A program made the position numbers and the translations under genes. DNA of 64,000 bases from Inquilinus sp052113205 (GTDB lineage: Bacteria > Pseudomonadota > Alphaproteobacteria > DSM-16000 > Inquilinaceae), in NCBI RefSeq assembly GCF_052113205.1, contig NZ_JBFRCU010000022.1, positions 1-64,000 of the forward strand. Reading direction: 5' to 3'. Of this stretch, positions 16,238-24,127 are shown in pieces; the first letter of the stretch is position 1, and every line of letters starts with the position of its first letter. The notes below the pieces were generated by a model. That model ran no database searches. It was not told the DNA's origin and saw only the letters and a list, made by a program, of their open reading frames with translations.

Positions 16238-16843
16238 TTATTCCAGCTTTGTCGCCATGGTGACGCCGTAGCCCAGGATGCCGCCGCCGGCAATCACCAC
16301 CGCCGGGATGTCGTGGCCCTCGATGTTCCCGAAGTCCTTCTCGCGGGTGTAGAAGCCGGCGCGAGCGTATTGGGCGTCATAGTACTCGCCCAGCCGCTTG
16401 GCATAGGCCAGCTGCTCCGGGCCGTCGGTCGGCTGCTTGGCTTGTTCCTGGATGTAGCTCTGCAGCGCGACATTGACCTCGCGCTGCGAGGCGATGGCCG
16501 TGCCGGGATATAGCTTCACCCGCTCGGCCATGAAGCCGGCGGCCTTGGCCTCGGCCGCGTCGTTCTGCTCCGCCGACACCCGCTTCAGCCCGTCCCAGGC
16601 GTCGGCCAGGTCCGGCCAGGCCATGCCGGCTTGGCGGTACAGGCTCTTGGCCTCGCCGGGGTTGCGGGCCTCGGCGGCCTTGGCCTGGGCCAGCAGCGCC
16701 TCGCCGCGACTCTGGTCGAAAGCGGCTTCGCCCTGGACGGCGCCGCTCTGCAGCACCGTCGGCGGCAACGCAGGCTGATACGGCTCGGCGGCGCAGGCGG
16801 CGAGAGCGAACAGGGCCAGCGGGGTGAGAAGGCGCAGATGCAT
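16238..16843 (-). CDS. Hypothetical lipoprotein with a helical repeat-like core
   Basis: The 201-residue protein begins MHLRLLTPLALFALAACAAE, a lipoprotein signal with lipobox LAAC. The mature part is mostly helical and Ala-rich. It includes GEALLAQAKAAEARNPGEAK followed by SLYRQAGMAWPDLADAW, which resembles TPR or Sel1-type helix pairs, and ends with the hydrophobic VVIAGGGILGYGV. It is convergent with the protease gene, only 6 bases apart. Function is unknown. Confidence 0.7.
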   Translation of the reverse strand: MHLRLLTPLALFALAACAAEPYQPALPPTVLQSGAVQGEAAFDQSRGEALLAQAKAAEARNPGEAKSLYRQAGMAWPDLADAWDGLKRVSAEQNDAAEAKAAGFMAERVKLYPGTAIASQREVNVALQSYIQEQAKQPTDGPEQLAYAKRLGEYYDAQYARAGFYTREKDFGNIEGHDIPAVVIAGGGILGYGVTMATKLE

Positions 16844-16886
16844 GGCGCATCCATAGCGCAAAGCGGCGCGCGCCGCCACGGACGCG

Positions 16887-17573
16887 TCAGTAGCCGCGCG
16901 GCGGCTTCAGGCCGCAGCCGCGCAGGATCAGCCCGGTGACGTGCCGGCCGGCGACCAGGAAGACGTCGTCATCCATCGCCTCGCGCCCCAGCACGGCCCG
17001 GATCTGGGCCTCGAAATCGGCATAAGTCTGGGTTGCGGCCCACAGGGTGAAGACCAGGTGCCGGGGGTCGACCGGCGCCATCCGGCCGGCGGCGATCCAG
17101 CCCTCGATCACCCGCGCCTTCTCGTCGATCGTCCGCTTCAGCTTGCCGGACAGGTAGTCGGCGACCTGCGGCGCGCCGTGGATGATCTCGTTGGCGAACA
17201 CCTTCGACGCCAGCGGTCGGCTGCGCGACCAGCGCATCTTGTCGCGGATATAGGCGGCCAGCGCCTCGGCCGGGTCGCGCTCGGGCACCAGATGGTCGAA
17301 GGCGTCGACCCACAGGTCGAGGATGCGGGCCAGCACGGCGCGGTACAGCGCCTCCTTGGTCCCGAAATAATAATGCACGTTGGCCTTCGGCAGGCCGGCG
17401 CGCTCGGCGATGCCCTGCATGGTGGCGCCGGAGAAGCCGGCTTCGGCGAACACGCCCTCGGCGGCGTCCAGGATCTGCGCCTCGCGGGCCCGGCGCAGGC
17501 GGCTGCCTGCGCTCGGCCGCGGCACCTCCAGGCCGGTGTCGTCCGGCGATTCCAGCATCTCGGCATCGGTCAT
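16887..17573 (-). CDS. rutR: TetR-family regulator, RutR-like
   Basis: A 228-residue TetR regulator with helix-turn-helix ATMQGIAERAGLPKANVHYY (about residues 50-70). The ligand domain matches E. coli RutR closely in pattern: ILDLWVDAFDHL, KVFANEIIHGAPQVADYLSG, DEKARVIEGWI, VDPRHLVFTLWAATQTYADF. RutR senses uracil and represses pyrimidine degradation genes. This gene lies 2.2 kb before preT, and a RutR-box-like palindrome stands at the preT promoter (19821-19836), which supports the assignment. It is about 15 residues longer at the N-terminus than E. coli RutR. Its own promoter shows no second clear box. Confidence 0.85.
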   Translation of the reverse strand: MTDAEMLESPDDTGLEVPRPSAGSRLRRAREAQILDAAEGVFAEAGFSGATMQGIAERAGLPKANVHYYFGTKEALYRAVLARILDLWVDAFDHLVPERDPAEALAAYIRDKMRWSRSRPLASKVFANEIIHGAPQVADYLSGKLKRTIDEKARVIEGWIAAGRMAPVDPRHLVFTLWAATQTYADFEAQIRAVLGREAMDDDVFLVAGRHVTGLILRGCGLKPPRGY

Positions 17574-17612
17574 GCCGGCATCATCGGCCGGATGGCCGGC
17601 GCCGTCGATAGG

Positions 17613-18494
17613 TCAGCGTGCCGGTTCCGCCGCCCCTGGGCGGGGCGGCGCAGCCGGTTCGGACTCACCCCGCCCGGCCAGCGCGATGCCGGCGACGATG
17701 AAGACGCTGCCGGCCAGGGCGGCGGCCTGCGGCACCTGACCGAGGATCGGCCAGGCCAGCAGCGTCGCCACCACCGGCTGGCCGTAGCCGGCGATGGCCG
17801 AGAAGCCGGCGTCGAGCGTACGCAACGCCTTGGCGATCAGGATCTGCGAGGCGAAGCCGATCAGCGCCTGGGCCGCCAGGTTCAGCCAGCCGGACGCCTC
17901 CTGCGGCAGGATCCGGTCCTGCAGCAGCGCCACCGGCAGGGCGCCCAGCGCGGCGCCGACCAGGGTCCAGAAGGTGACGGTGGCGGCGCTCTGCCGCCGG
18001 CACAGCGCCGCCGAGATCAGGAAGCAGACGGCGTAGAACAGCGCGGCCAGCAACGCCATGCCGTTCCCCAGCAGGTCGCCGCCGGCGGCGCCGCGGGCCC
18101 CGGCCAGGATGGCGATGCCAAGGAAAGCGACCAGCCCGCCGCCGACCACCCGCCCGTCCGGCCGGCGCCGCCACCACAGCGCGGGCAGCAGCGCCACCAG
18201 CAGCGGGTAGATCATCACCAGCAGCGTCGCCTCCATGACGCTGGTGCGCACGATCGAGGCGTTCCACAGCACCAGGTCGGCAGCCAGCATCGCCCCGGCC
18301 AGCAGGGCCAGGCCGATGTCCCGCGCCGGCATGGCGGGCGACCGCCAGGCCAGGATCGCGGCCGGGACGCAGCTCAGCGTCAGGCGCCAGAAGGCGGTCG
18401 CGGCGGGATCGACCGGGCTCAGGCGGATCAGGATCGGACCGATCCCCGACAGGCCGACGCCGGCATAGAGCGGGCCGAGGGCGTTCCAGCGCAT
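17613..18494 (-). CDS. EamA/DMT family transporter
   Basis: A 293-residue membrane protein with ten predicted helices in two EamA repeats (about 10-135 and 150-280), typical of drug/metabolite transporters that export amino acids, nucleosides or other small compounds. Recognisable stretches are PVDPAATAFWRLTLS in the first repeat and GYGQPVVATLLAWPILGQ in the second. AGGTGG stands before the ATG at 18494, which I prefer over the GTG three codons upstream. It is divergent from the CGNR zinc-finger regulator that starts 76 bases away, which suggests control by that regulator. Confidence 0.85.
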   Translation of the reverse strand: MRWNALGPLYAGVGLSGIGPILIRLSPVDPAATAFWRLTLSCVPAAILAWRSPAMPARDIGLALLAGAMLAADLVLWNASIVRTSVMEATLLVMIYPLLVALLPALWWRRRPDGRVVGGGLVAFLGIAILAGARGAAGGDLLGNGMALLAALFYAVCFLISAALCRRQSAATVTFWTLVGAALGALPVALLQDRILPQEASGWLNLAAQALIGFASQILIAKALRTLDAGFSAIAGYGQPVVATLLAWPILGQVPQAAALAGSVFIVAGIALAGRGESEPAAPPRPGAAEPAR

Positions 18495-18540
18495 CGTAAC
18501 CACCTTTCTGGTGTTTGCTGGTAACGATATGGGTCTCGCT

Positions 18541-18570
18541 GAAACCTGTCAAAGTGGCTATGCTGGTTTC
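18541..18570. promoter_or_regulatory. Inverted repeat in the divergent DMT / CGNR promoter region
   Basis: GAAACC at 18541-18546 and GGTTTC at 18565-18570 flank an 18-base spacer just before the CGNR gene start at 18571. It is a possible binding site for the CGNR protein between the divergent genes; the arms are short and it could be chance. Confidence 0.3.
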
Positions 18571-19152
18571 ATGTCATCGGACCAGCCGTCGCCTCCCGAG
18601 CTGCCCCTTGTCGGCGGGTTCGCCTGCCTGGATTTCTGCAACACGCTGTCCGGCTGGGGCGGGCCTGGGCCGCGGGAGCGGGCCGGCGACCCCGCCGCAC
18701 TGGCCGCCTGGTGCGCGCGGGCCTTCGGCGAGACGCCCCAAATCGACCGGGAGGAGTGGTCGCGGCTGATCCGGCTGCGCGCGGCGCTGCATGCGGTATT
18801 CGACGCCATCGCGCTCCAGGTCGAGCCGCCTCCCGAAGCGGTCGCCCTGTTGGAGCACGAGGTGGCGGAGGCGGCGGCTCGCCGCCGGCTGATCGTCACC
18901 GCGGCCGGCGGCGCCTGGCAGGATGAGCCTCCCGTCGACGGTGCGGCGGTGCGACATCGCCTGGCCATGGACGCGCTCGACCTGCTGCTGCGGGGCGAGC
19001 CGGCGCGGCTGAAGCGCTGTGCCGGCCATGACTGCGCCTGGCTGTTCTATGACCGCAGCAAGAACGCCAGCCGCCGCTGGTGCCTGATGGCCGATTGCGG
19101 CACCACCGACAAGGTCCGCCGCTTCCGCCAGCGGCAGCGGTCCGGGGCTTGA
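18571..19152 (+). CDS. ABATE-domain protein with a CGNR zinc finger, putative regulator
   Basis: The 193-residue protein has the two-part structure of this family: an N-terminal stress/ligand domain (about 10-140, with GGFACLDFCNTLSG) and a C-terminal CGNR zinc finger starting LKRCAGHDCAWLFYDRSKN, then RRWCLMADCG and a basic end. The four zinc Cys (C-x4-C, C-x4-C) are all present. Such proteins are thought to be DNA-binding regulators. Divergence from a DMT exporter is a common arrangement and suggests it controls that exporter. I placed the start at the ATG at 18571, since the upstream frame runs into the exporter's promoter. Confidence 0.85.
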   Translation: MSSDQPSPPELPLVGGFACLDFCNTLSGWGGPGPRERAGDPAALAAWCARAFGETPQIDREEWSRLIRLRAALHAVFDAIALQVEPPPEAVALLEHEVAEAAARRRLIVTAAGGAWQDEPPVDGAAVRHRLAMDALDLLLRGEPARLKRCAGHDCAWLFYDRSKNASRRWCLMADCGTTDKVRRFRQRQRSGA

Positions 19153-19162
19153 GACCGGCCTG

Positions 19163-19714
19163 TCAGCCTATTCGGCGGTACAGGCCCGGATAGTCCAGCA
19201 CCAGCTCGTTGGCGTCGGTGCTGATTTCGGCGGTGAAGCCGCTGCCGTCCAGCGATTCGTATCGCCAGCGCCGCAGCGCCAGCGCGGTGTAGCGCTGCGA
19301 GGCGGCGAAGGGCGTCAGGTCCGGCAGCGGCAGATACGCCACCTTGATCTCGGCCGATTCGCCGGGCCCAAGCCTCAGCCGCCGGATCGGCAGCGTGTTG
19401 GTGAAGGGTGTCGCCACCAGGTCGACATCGATGCAGCCGTCCAGCTGCGGCAGCGGCGTGCCGTCGCCGGTGGTCCAGGTGCCGCCGCCATCGGCCAGGA
19501 GGCGCAGCCGCCGGTCCCCGGCATGGTCGGTCACCGCCACCGACCGCACCCGCCATTCGGCGTCCATCACGATGGTGTAGGTCAGCGCCCACTCCACCCC
19601 CTCATCGCCGCCGATCACCACGCTGTCGGCCTGGATCCAGGCGCCGCTGCGGTGCAGCCGCAGATGCTCCAGGCCGACGCCTTCGGCCGGAGCCCACCGG
19701 ACATGTCGATCCAT
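19163..19714 (-). CDS. Putative glycolipid-binding family protein
   Basis: A 183-residue protein matching the putative glycolipid-binding family (PF06475 type) by its layout: RWAPAEGVGLEHLRL at the start, a strand-rich middle with WTLTY-like and DGCIDVDLVATPFTNTLPI, and a closing FTAEISTDANELVLDYPGLY. The fold is a beta-barrel-like sandwich; the name rests on distant similarity and no activity is established for most members. It has no signal peptide. It is convergent with the CGNR gene and divergent from preT across about 250 bases that contain the RutR-like site. Confidence 0.75.
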   Translation of the reverse strand: MDRHVRWAPAEGVGLEHLRLHRSGAWIQADSVVIGGDEGVEWALTYTIVMDAEWRVRSVAVTDHAGDRRLRLLADGGGTWTTGDGTPLPQLDGCIDVDLVATPFTNTLPIRRLRLGPGESAEIKVAYLPLPDLTPFAASQRYTALALRRWRYESLDGSGFTAEISTDANELVLDYPGLYRRIG

Positions 19715-19820
19715 GCGCCGTCTCCCGTGCGCTTGTTCCTATCGTTCTCGAAACGTTCCTAGCATGATTCGGTTCCCCGCAACAAACGAGACTGATACTG
19801 ATTCTCAATTCAAAATAGAG

Positions 19821-19836
19821 TTGACCATTTGGTCAG
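19821..19836. promoter_or_regulatory. RutR-box-like operator before preT
   Basis: TTGACCATTTGGTCAG matches the E. coli RutR site TTGACCAnnTGGTCAA at 13 of 14 defined positions. The first half can also serve as a -35 element, with ATACCG about 17 bases later as a weak -10, so bound RutR would block transcription of the preT operon. The preT start codon lies 134 bases downstream. Confidence 0.8.
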
Positions 19837-19969
19837 GTTCTCGATACCGTCTCGCTTCAGGAGAGGCGGGGCCGCGGGCGAGAACCGGAAAATCCGGGCG
19901 CGGCGCCAAGTCATGACGGACGGGATCGACAGGCGGAGCGCCGGTCGGGCCGGCCATCGGAGGCTGGGA

Positions 19970-21328
19970 ATGACGACGGGATCCGACATCGTGGCCGAGC
20001 GCCTGGGCGCCGACCGCATCGCCGAGGAGTTCGCGGAGATCCATCCGCCGCTCGACCGGCGCACCGCGCTGATCGAATCCAGCCGCTGCTATTTCTGCTA
20101 CGACGCACCCTGCATCGAGGCCTGCCCGACCGGGATCGACATCCCGGCCTTCATCAAGGGCATCGCCACCGACAATGTGAAGGGCGCGGCGCAGGCCATC
20201 CTGAGCGCCAACATCATGGGCGGCATGTGCGCCCGGGTCTGCCCGGTGGAGGAGCTGTGCGAGGACGCCTGCGTCCGCAATCACCAGGAGGAGAAGCCGG
20301 TGGCGATCAGCGCCCTGCAGCGCTACGCCACCGACCATGTGTTCCTGCGCGGCGAGCAGCTGTTCAGCCGCGCGCCGTCGACCGGCAAGCGCATCGCCGT
20401 GGTCGGCGCGGGCCCGGCCGGCCTCGCCTGCGCCCACCGCCTCGCCATGCTCGGCCATGACGTGGTGGTGTTCGAGGCCAAGGCCAAGGGCGGCGGGCTG
20501 AACGAATACGGCCTCGCCGCCTACAAGATGGCCGATGATTTCGCCCAGGCCGAGCTGGCCTATATCCTCGAGATCGGCGGCATCGAGATCCACACCGGCA
20601 TGGCGCTGGGCCGCGACATCTCCTTGAGCGAGCTGCGCCGCGACTACGACGCCGTGTTCCTCGGCCTCGGCCACAACGCCGTTAACGCNCTGGGCTGCGA
20701 TGGCGAGGCCCTGGCCGGGGTGGAAAGCGCGGTCGACTTCATCGCCCGGCTGCGCCAGGCGCCGGACAAGCGGACGGTGCCGGTCGGCCGCCGCGTCGTC
20801 GTGATCGGCGGCGGCAACACCGCGATCGACGCCGCGACCCAGGCCAAGCGGCTGGGGGCGGAGGAGGTGACGCTGGTCTACCGCCGCGGCGCCGAACAGA
20901 TGTCCGCCACCTGGAAGGAGCAGGACTGGACCCAGGTCAACGGCGTCACTGTCCGGCACTGGGCGCAGCCGCGCCGTATCCTGGGCTGGCCGGCCAATGG
21001 CCGCGGCCCGTCGGTGAAGGAGGTCGAGTTCGAGCACACCCAGCTCGACGTCCAGGGCCGCCTGACCGGCACCGGCGACCGCTTCACCGTGCTGGCCGAC
21101 CAGGTCTTCACCGCCATCGGCCAGTACCTCGTGCCCTCGGCCTTTGCCAATGAGGCCGAGACGCTGGACATGGCCGGCAACCGCATCGCCGTGAATGAGG
21201 AGCGGCAGACCTCGCTGTCCGGCGTCTGGGCCGGCGGCGACTGCGTGCCCGGCCAGGACCTGACCGTCAGCGCCGTGCAGGACGGCAAGCTGGCGGCGCT
21301 GTCGATCGACCGGGCGCTGCGGCGCTGA
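19970..21328 (+). CDS. preT: NAD-dependent dihydropyrimidine dehydrogenase subunit PreT
   Basis: The 452-residue flavoprotein is the electron-input half of dihydropyrimidine dehydrogenase, which reduces uracil and thymine with NADH in the first step of reductive pyrimidine degradation. The N-terminal Fe-S ligands are visible in CYFCYDAPCIEACPTGIDIP and MCARVCPVEELCEDACV (about 42-105). An FAD motif, VVGAGPAGLACA, and a NAD motif, VIGGGNTAIDAATQ, follow. GGAGG lies 6 bases before the ATG at 19970; the frame is open 47 codons further upstream but that stretch covers the operator and promoter. One base at 20689 is ambiguous. preA is 870 bases downstream, beyond a toxin-antitoxin pair. Confidence 0.92.
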   Translation: MTTGSDIVAERLGADRIAEEFAEIHPPLDRRTALIESSRCYFCYDAPCIEACPTGIDIPAFIKGIATDNVKGAAQAILSANIMGGMCARVCPVEELCEDACVRNHQEEKPVAISALQRYATDHVFLRGEQLFSRAPSTGKRIAVVGAGPAGLACAHRLAMLGHDVVVFEAKAKGGGLNEYGLAAYKMADDFAQAELAYILEIGGIEIHTGMALGRDISLSELRRDYDAVFLGLGHNAVNXLGCDGEALAGVESAVDFIARLRQAPDKRTVPVGRRVVVIGGGNTAIDAATQAKRLGAEEVTLVYRRGAEQMSATWKEQDWTQVNGVTVRHWAQPRRILGWPANGRGPSVKEVEFEHTQLDVQGRLTGTGDRFTVLADQVFTAIGQYLVPSAFANEAETLDMAGNRIAVNEERQTSLSGVWAGGDCVPGQDLTVSAVQDGKLAALSIDRALRR

Positions 21329-21351
21329 ATGTGCTACATTGGTAGTGCATT
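21328..21351. promoter_or_regulatory. Candidate operator of the Phd/PIN module
   Basis: A 24-base imperfect inverted repeat: left arm AATGTGCTAC (21328-21337), right arm GTAGTGCATT (21342-21351), matching at 8 of 10 positions. It starts at the last base of the preT stop codon and lies 15 bases before the antitoxin ATG, the usual place for autorepression by a Phd-type antitoxin. Confidence 0.55.
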
Positions 21352-21366
21352 CGGAGGAGCGATGCC

Positions 21367-21675
21367 ATGAGCGACGGATCCAGCACCACCATCACCCTGC
21401 GCGAGGCCAATCAGGGCTTCGCCGAGATGATCCGCGCGGTCGAATCCGGCCAGGAATTCGTCATCACCCGCCGCGGCGAGCCGGTGGCACGGGTGGTGCC
21501 GGTGTCGCGCCGGCGCGTCCTGACACCGTCCCAGCAGGCGGCGCTGGAGCGCACGCGGGCGCGTATGGCGCAGGGGTTTGAACTGGGTGGGTGGCCCGGC
21601 CGCGATGCCATCTATAATGAGCGAGACGATGAGCTGGCGCGCAGGCGCGCTGAGAGCAGGCGTGGCGAGAAATGA
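21367..21675 (+). CDS. Type II antitoxin, Phd/YefM family
   Basis: A 102-residue protein. The N-terminal half is a Phd/YefM DNA-binding fold, TITLREANQGFAEMIRAVES followed by GQEFVITRRGEPVARVVPV; the basic, Arg-rich C-terminal half is likely the unfolded arm that wraps the toxin. It would neutralise the PIN toxin encoded next and repress its own promoter. GGAGG precedes the ATG at 21367, and the stop overlaps the toxin start by 4 bp (ATGA). The pair interrupts the preT-preA operon. Confidence 0.88.
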   Translation: MSDGSSTTITLREANQGFAEMIRAVESGQEFVITRRGEPVARVVPVSRRRVLTPSQQAALERTRARMAQGFELGGWPGRDAIYNERDDELARRRAESRRGEK

Positions 21676-22127
21676 GTCATCGCTTCTCGCTCGACGCCAA
21701 CGTCCTGTTCTACGCGATGGACCGGACCGATCCAGTCAAGTACCGCCGAGCGGTCGATATCGTCGGCCGCTCGGCGGATGCCGATTGCGTCATGACGCTT
21801 CAGACGCTGGGAGAGTTCTTCCACTCGAGCTCGCGCAAGCGGCCGGGCGAACGCACCACGATGGCTGAACAGACCCGGGATTGGCTGGAGCTGTTTCCGA
21901 TCGTCGCGTCGACGCCGAAGCTGCTGCCCCAGGCTTTGCAGTTGGTCGAGCAGGGACAGGCATCGTTCTGGGACGCGATGCTGGTGGCAACCGTGGCCGA
22001 AGCCGGCTGCACCACGCTGCTGAGCGAGGACATGGCGGACGGCGTGGCGCTGGGCGGTGTCACCGTGCGCAACCCGTTCCGGGGCGACCGGCTGCCGGAT
22101 GAGATCGAGGCGCTGTTGACGGTTTGA
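21672..22127 (+). CDS. Type II toxin, PIN-domain ribonuclease (VapC-like)
   Basis: A 151-residue PIN-domain protein with the four acidic metal-binding residues of VapC nucleases: D8 (SLDANVLFY), E48 (LGEFFH), D101 (ASFWDAML) and D120 (LSEDMADG). Such toxins cleave tRNA or other RNA with Mg2+ and are held in check by the cognate antitoxin, here the Phd-type protein whose stop codon overlaps its start. The Phd-PIN pairing is common. All catalytic residues are present, so it looks active. Confidence 0.88.
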   Translation: MSHRFSLDANVLFYAMDRTDPVKYRRAVDIVGRSADADCVMTLQTLGEFFHSSSRKRPGERTTMAEQTRDWLELFPIVASTPKLLPQALQLVEQGQASFWDAMLVATVAEAGCTTLLSEDMADGVALGGVTVRNPFRGDRLPDEIEALLTV

Positions 22128-22198
22128 CCCGGCCGGCGCCGCCGGTCGGACGAGATGCAAACGGCCGTAGAGCCGGGGAACACCAGCTGGAGGCTGTC

Positions 22199-23479
22199 AT
22201 GGCCGATCTGAGCAACAACTTCGTGGGGATCCGCTCCCCGAACCCATACTGGCTGGCCTCGGCGCCGCCGACGGACAAGGAGTACAACGTCGTCCGTGCC
22301 TTCCGCGCCGGCTGGGGCGGGGTGGTGTGGAAGACGCTGGGCGAGGACCCGCCGGTGGTCAACGTCTCCTCCCGCTACGGCGCCGTCAGCTACAACGGCA
22401 CCCGGGTCGCCGGCCTGAACAACATCGAGCTGATCACCGACCGGCCGCTGGAGCTGAACCTGCGCGAGATCAAGCAGGTCAAGCGCGACTGGCCGGACCG
22501 GGCGATGATCGTGTCGCTGATGGTGCCGTGCGAGGAGCAGAGCTGGAAGTCGATCCTGCCGCTGGTCGAGGACACCGGCGCCGACGGCATCGAGCTGAAT
22601 TTCGGCTGCCCGCACGGCATGTCCGAGCGCGGCATGGGCTCCGCCGTCGGCCAGGTGCCGGAATATGTCGAGATGGTCGCGCGCTGGTGCAAGCAGTACA
22701 CGCGCATGCCGGTGATCGTGAAGCTGACGCCGAACATCACCAACATCCTGGGGCCGGCCCGGGCGGCCAAGCGCGGCGGCGCCGACGCGGTGTCGCTGAT
22801 CAACACCATCCAGTCGATCGTGTCGATCGACCTCGACCTGATGGCGCCGACGCCTACCGTCGACGGCTTGGGCACCCATGGCGGCTATTGCGGCCCGGCG
22901 GTGAAGCCGATCGCGCTGCGCATGGTCGGGCAGATCGCCCGCGACCCGGAATGCCAGGGCATGGCGATCTCGGCGATCGGCGGCATCTCGACCTGGCGCG
23001 ACGCGGCGGAGTTCATGGCGCTGGGCGCCACCAACGTCCAGGTCTGCACCGCGGCGATGACCCACGGCTTCAAGATCGTCGAGGACATGTCGTCCGGCTT
23101 GGCCAACTGGATGGACCAGAAGGGCTATGCCGGCACCCGCGCCTTCCAGGGGCTGGCGGTGCCGAACTTCGTCGAATGGCAGGACCTGAACATCAACTTC
23201 AAGTCGGTCGCCAACATCAACCAGGACGCCTGCATCCAGTGCGGCAAGTGCTACATCGCCTGTGAGGACACCTCGCACCAGTCGATCTTCAAGCTGCGCA
23301 CGCCGGAGGGCGCACGGCGCTACGAGATCAACGAGGAAGAGTGCGTCGGCTGCAACCTGTGCATGCATGTCTGCCCGGTCGACGACTGCATCACCATGGA
23401 GACGGTCGACACCGGCCGGCCCTATCTGAACTGGCAGCACCACCCCAACAACCCGATGCGCAAGGACGCTGCCGAATAA
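22199..23479 (+). CDS. preA: NAD-dependent dihydropyrimidine dehydrogenase subunit PreA
   Basis: The 426-residue catalytic half of dihydropyrimidine dehydrogenase. Residues about 1-330 form an FMN-binding dihydroorotate-dehydrogenase-like barrel with the proton-donor C137 in IELNFGCPHGMSERGMGSA. The C-terminus carries two 4Fe-4S sites, CIQCGKCYIACEDTSHQ and CVGCNLCMHVCPV. With PreT it reduces uracil and thymine to their dihydro forms. GGAGG stands before the ATG at 22199. It is separated from preT by the Phd/PIN module, so preA may depend on read-through or on the module's promoter. Confidence 0.94.
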   Translation: MADLSNNFVGIRSPNPYWLASAPPTDKEYNVVRAFRAGWGGVVWKTLGEDPPVVNVSSRYGAVSYNGTRVAGLNNIELITDRPLELNLREIKQVKRDWPDRAMIVSLMVPCEEQSWKSILPLVEDTGADGIELNFGCPHGMSERGMGSAVGQVPEYVEMVARWCKQYTRMPVIVKLTPNITNILGPARAAKRGGADAVSLINTIQSIVSIDLDLMAPTPTVDGLGTHGGYCGPAVKPIALRMVGQIARDPECQGMAISAIGGISTWRDAAEFMALGATNVQVCTAAMTHGFKIVEDMSSGLANWMDQKGYAGTRAFQGLAVPNFVEWQDLNINFKSVANINQDACIQCGKCYIACEDTSHQSIFKLRTPEGARRYEINEEECVGCNLCMHVCPVDDCITMETVDTGRPYLNWQHHPNNPMRKDAAE

Positions 23480-23577
23480 CCCTCGCAGTTGATGCAATTT
23501 GGCATCGTCGGCTCGGAAGCGATCGGTCATGATGGCGCCCTTCCGATCATTCGATACGAAAAGAAGCGAGGGGAATG

Positions 23578-24099
23578 ATGGCTGTTATGCGACGCGCGGT
23601 GCTGGTGGGGATCGTGGCCGCGGCGCTCGCCGGATGTGCCGGCAAGGAGATGGTGTCCGGACCGGTGGCGGAGGCGAAGATCGACGATTTCGCCGGCTCC
23701 TGGATCGGCTCGAGCCAGCAGGAGGTGCAGCGGGCCTCGGCGGTGATCGTCGAGCCGCGGACCGATGGCGGCTTCCGGCTGTTCTGGCGCAATGTCCAGG
23801 CCGGCGAGGGCACAGACGGGCTGGAGTTCCGCGAGCGCGAGCTGGTCTTCCAGTCCTCGACCCGGCCGAACTTCTGGACCGCCACGGTCCCGGCCGACCG
23901 CGCCTATGCCACCGCCAGCCTGTCGGGCCCGACCCTGACGGTCGAGGTCGTCGGCACCACCCAGGATGGCAAGGTCGAGCGCCAGCTCTATCGCCGCACC
24001 CTGGTCGACACCACCCATCTGAAGCTGGCCTACACCCGCGAGGTGGCGGGCCAGCCGGCCTCCACCATCGAGGGCGAGTTCATCCGCAAGCCGGCCTGA
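23578..24099 (+). CDS. Small lipoprotein between preA and the carbamoyl-amidohydrolase gene
   Basis: The 173-residue protein has a lipoprotein signal, MAVMRRAVLVGIVAAALAGC, with lipobox LAGC. The mature domain is strand-rich and runs FAGSWIGSSQQEVQRASAVI, GGFRLFWRNVQAGEG, then TLTVEVVGTTQDGKVERQLY, which looks like a lipocalin-like or calycin beta barrel with a conserved 'G-x-W' start. It has the same orientation as the pyrimidine genes, 98 bases after preA and 28 before the amidohydrolase. A role in pyrimidine uptake or sensing is possible but unproven. Two or three adjacent ATGs could be the start. Confidence 0.7.
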   Translation: MAVMRRAVLVGIVAAALAGCAGKEMVSGPVAEAKIDDFAGSWIGSSQQEVQRASAVIVEPRTDGGFRLFWRNVQAGEGTDGLEFRERELVFQSSTRPNFWTATVPADRAYATASLSGPTLTVEVVGTTQDGKVERQLYRRTLVDTTHLKLAYTREVAGQPASTIEGEFIRKPA

Positions 24100-24127
24100 T
24101 CGAAGGATCGGGCCCGAGGACGTGACG

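Noticed and set aside
19794..19812. Fur-box-like sequence GATACTGATTCTCAATTCA before preT
   Set aside because: Only about 12 of 19 positions fit the Fur consensus and the region is AT-rich, so the match could be chance. The RutR-like palindrome next to it is far stronger.
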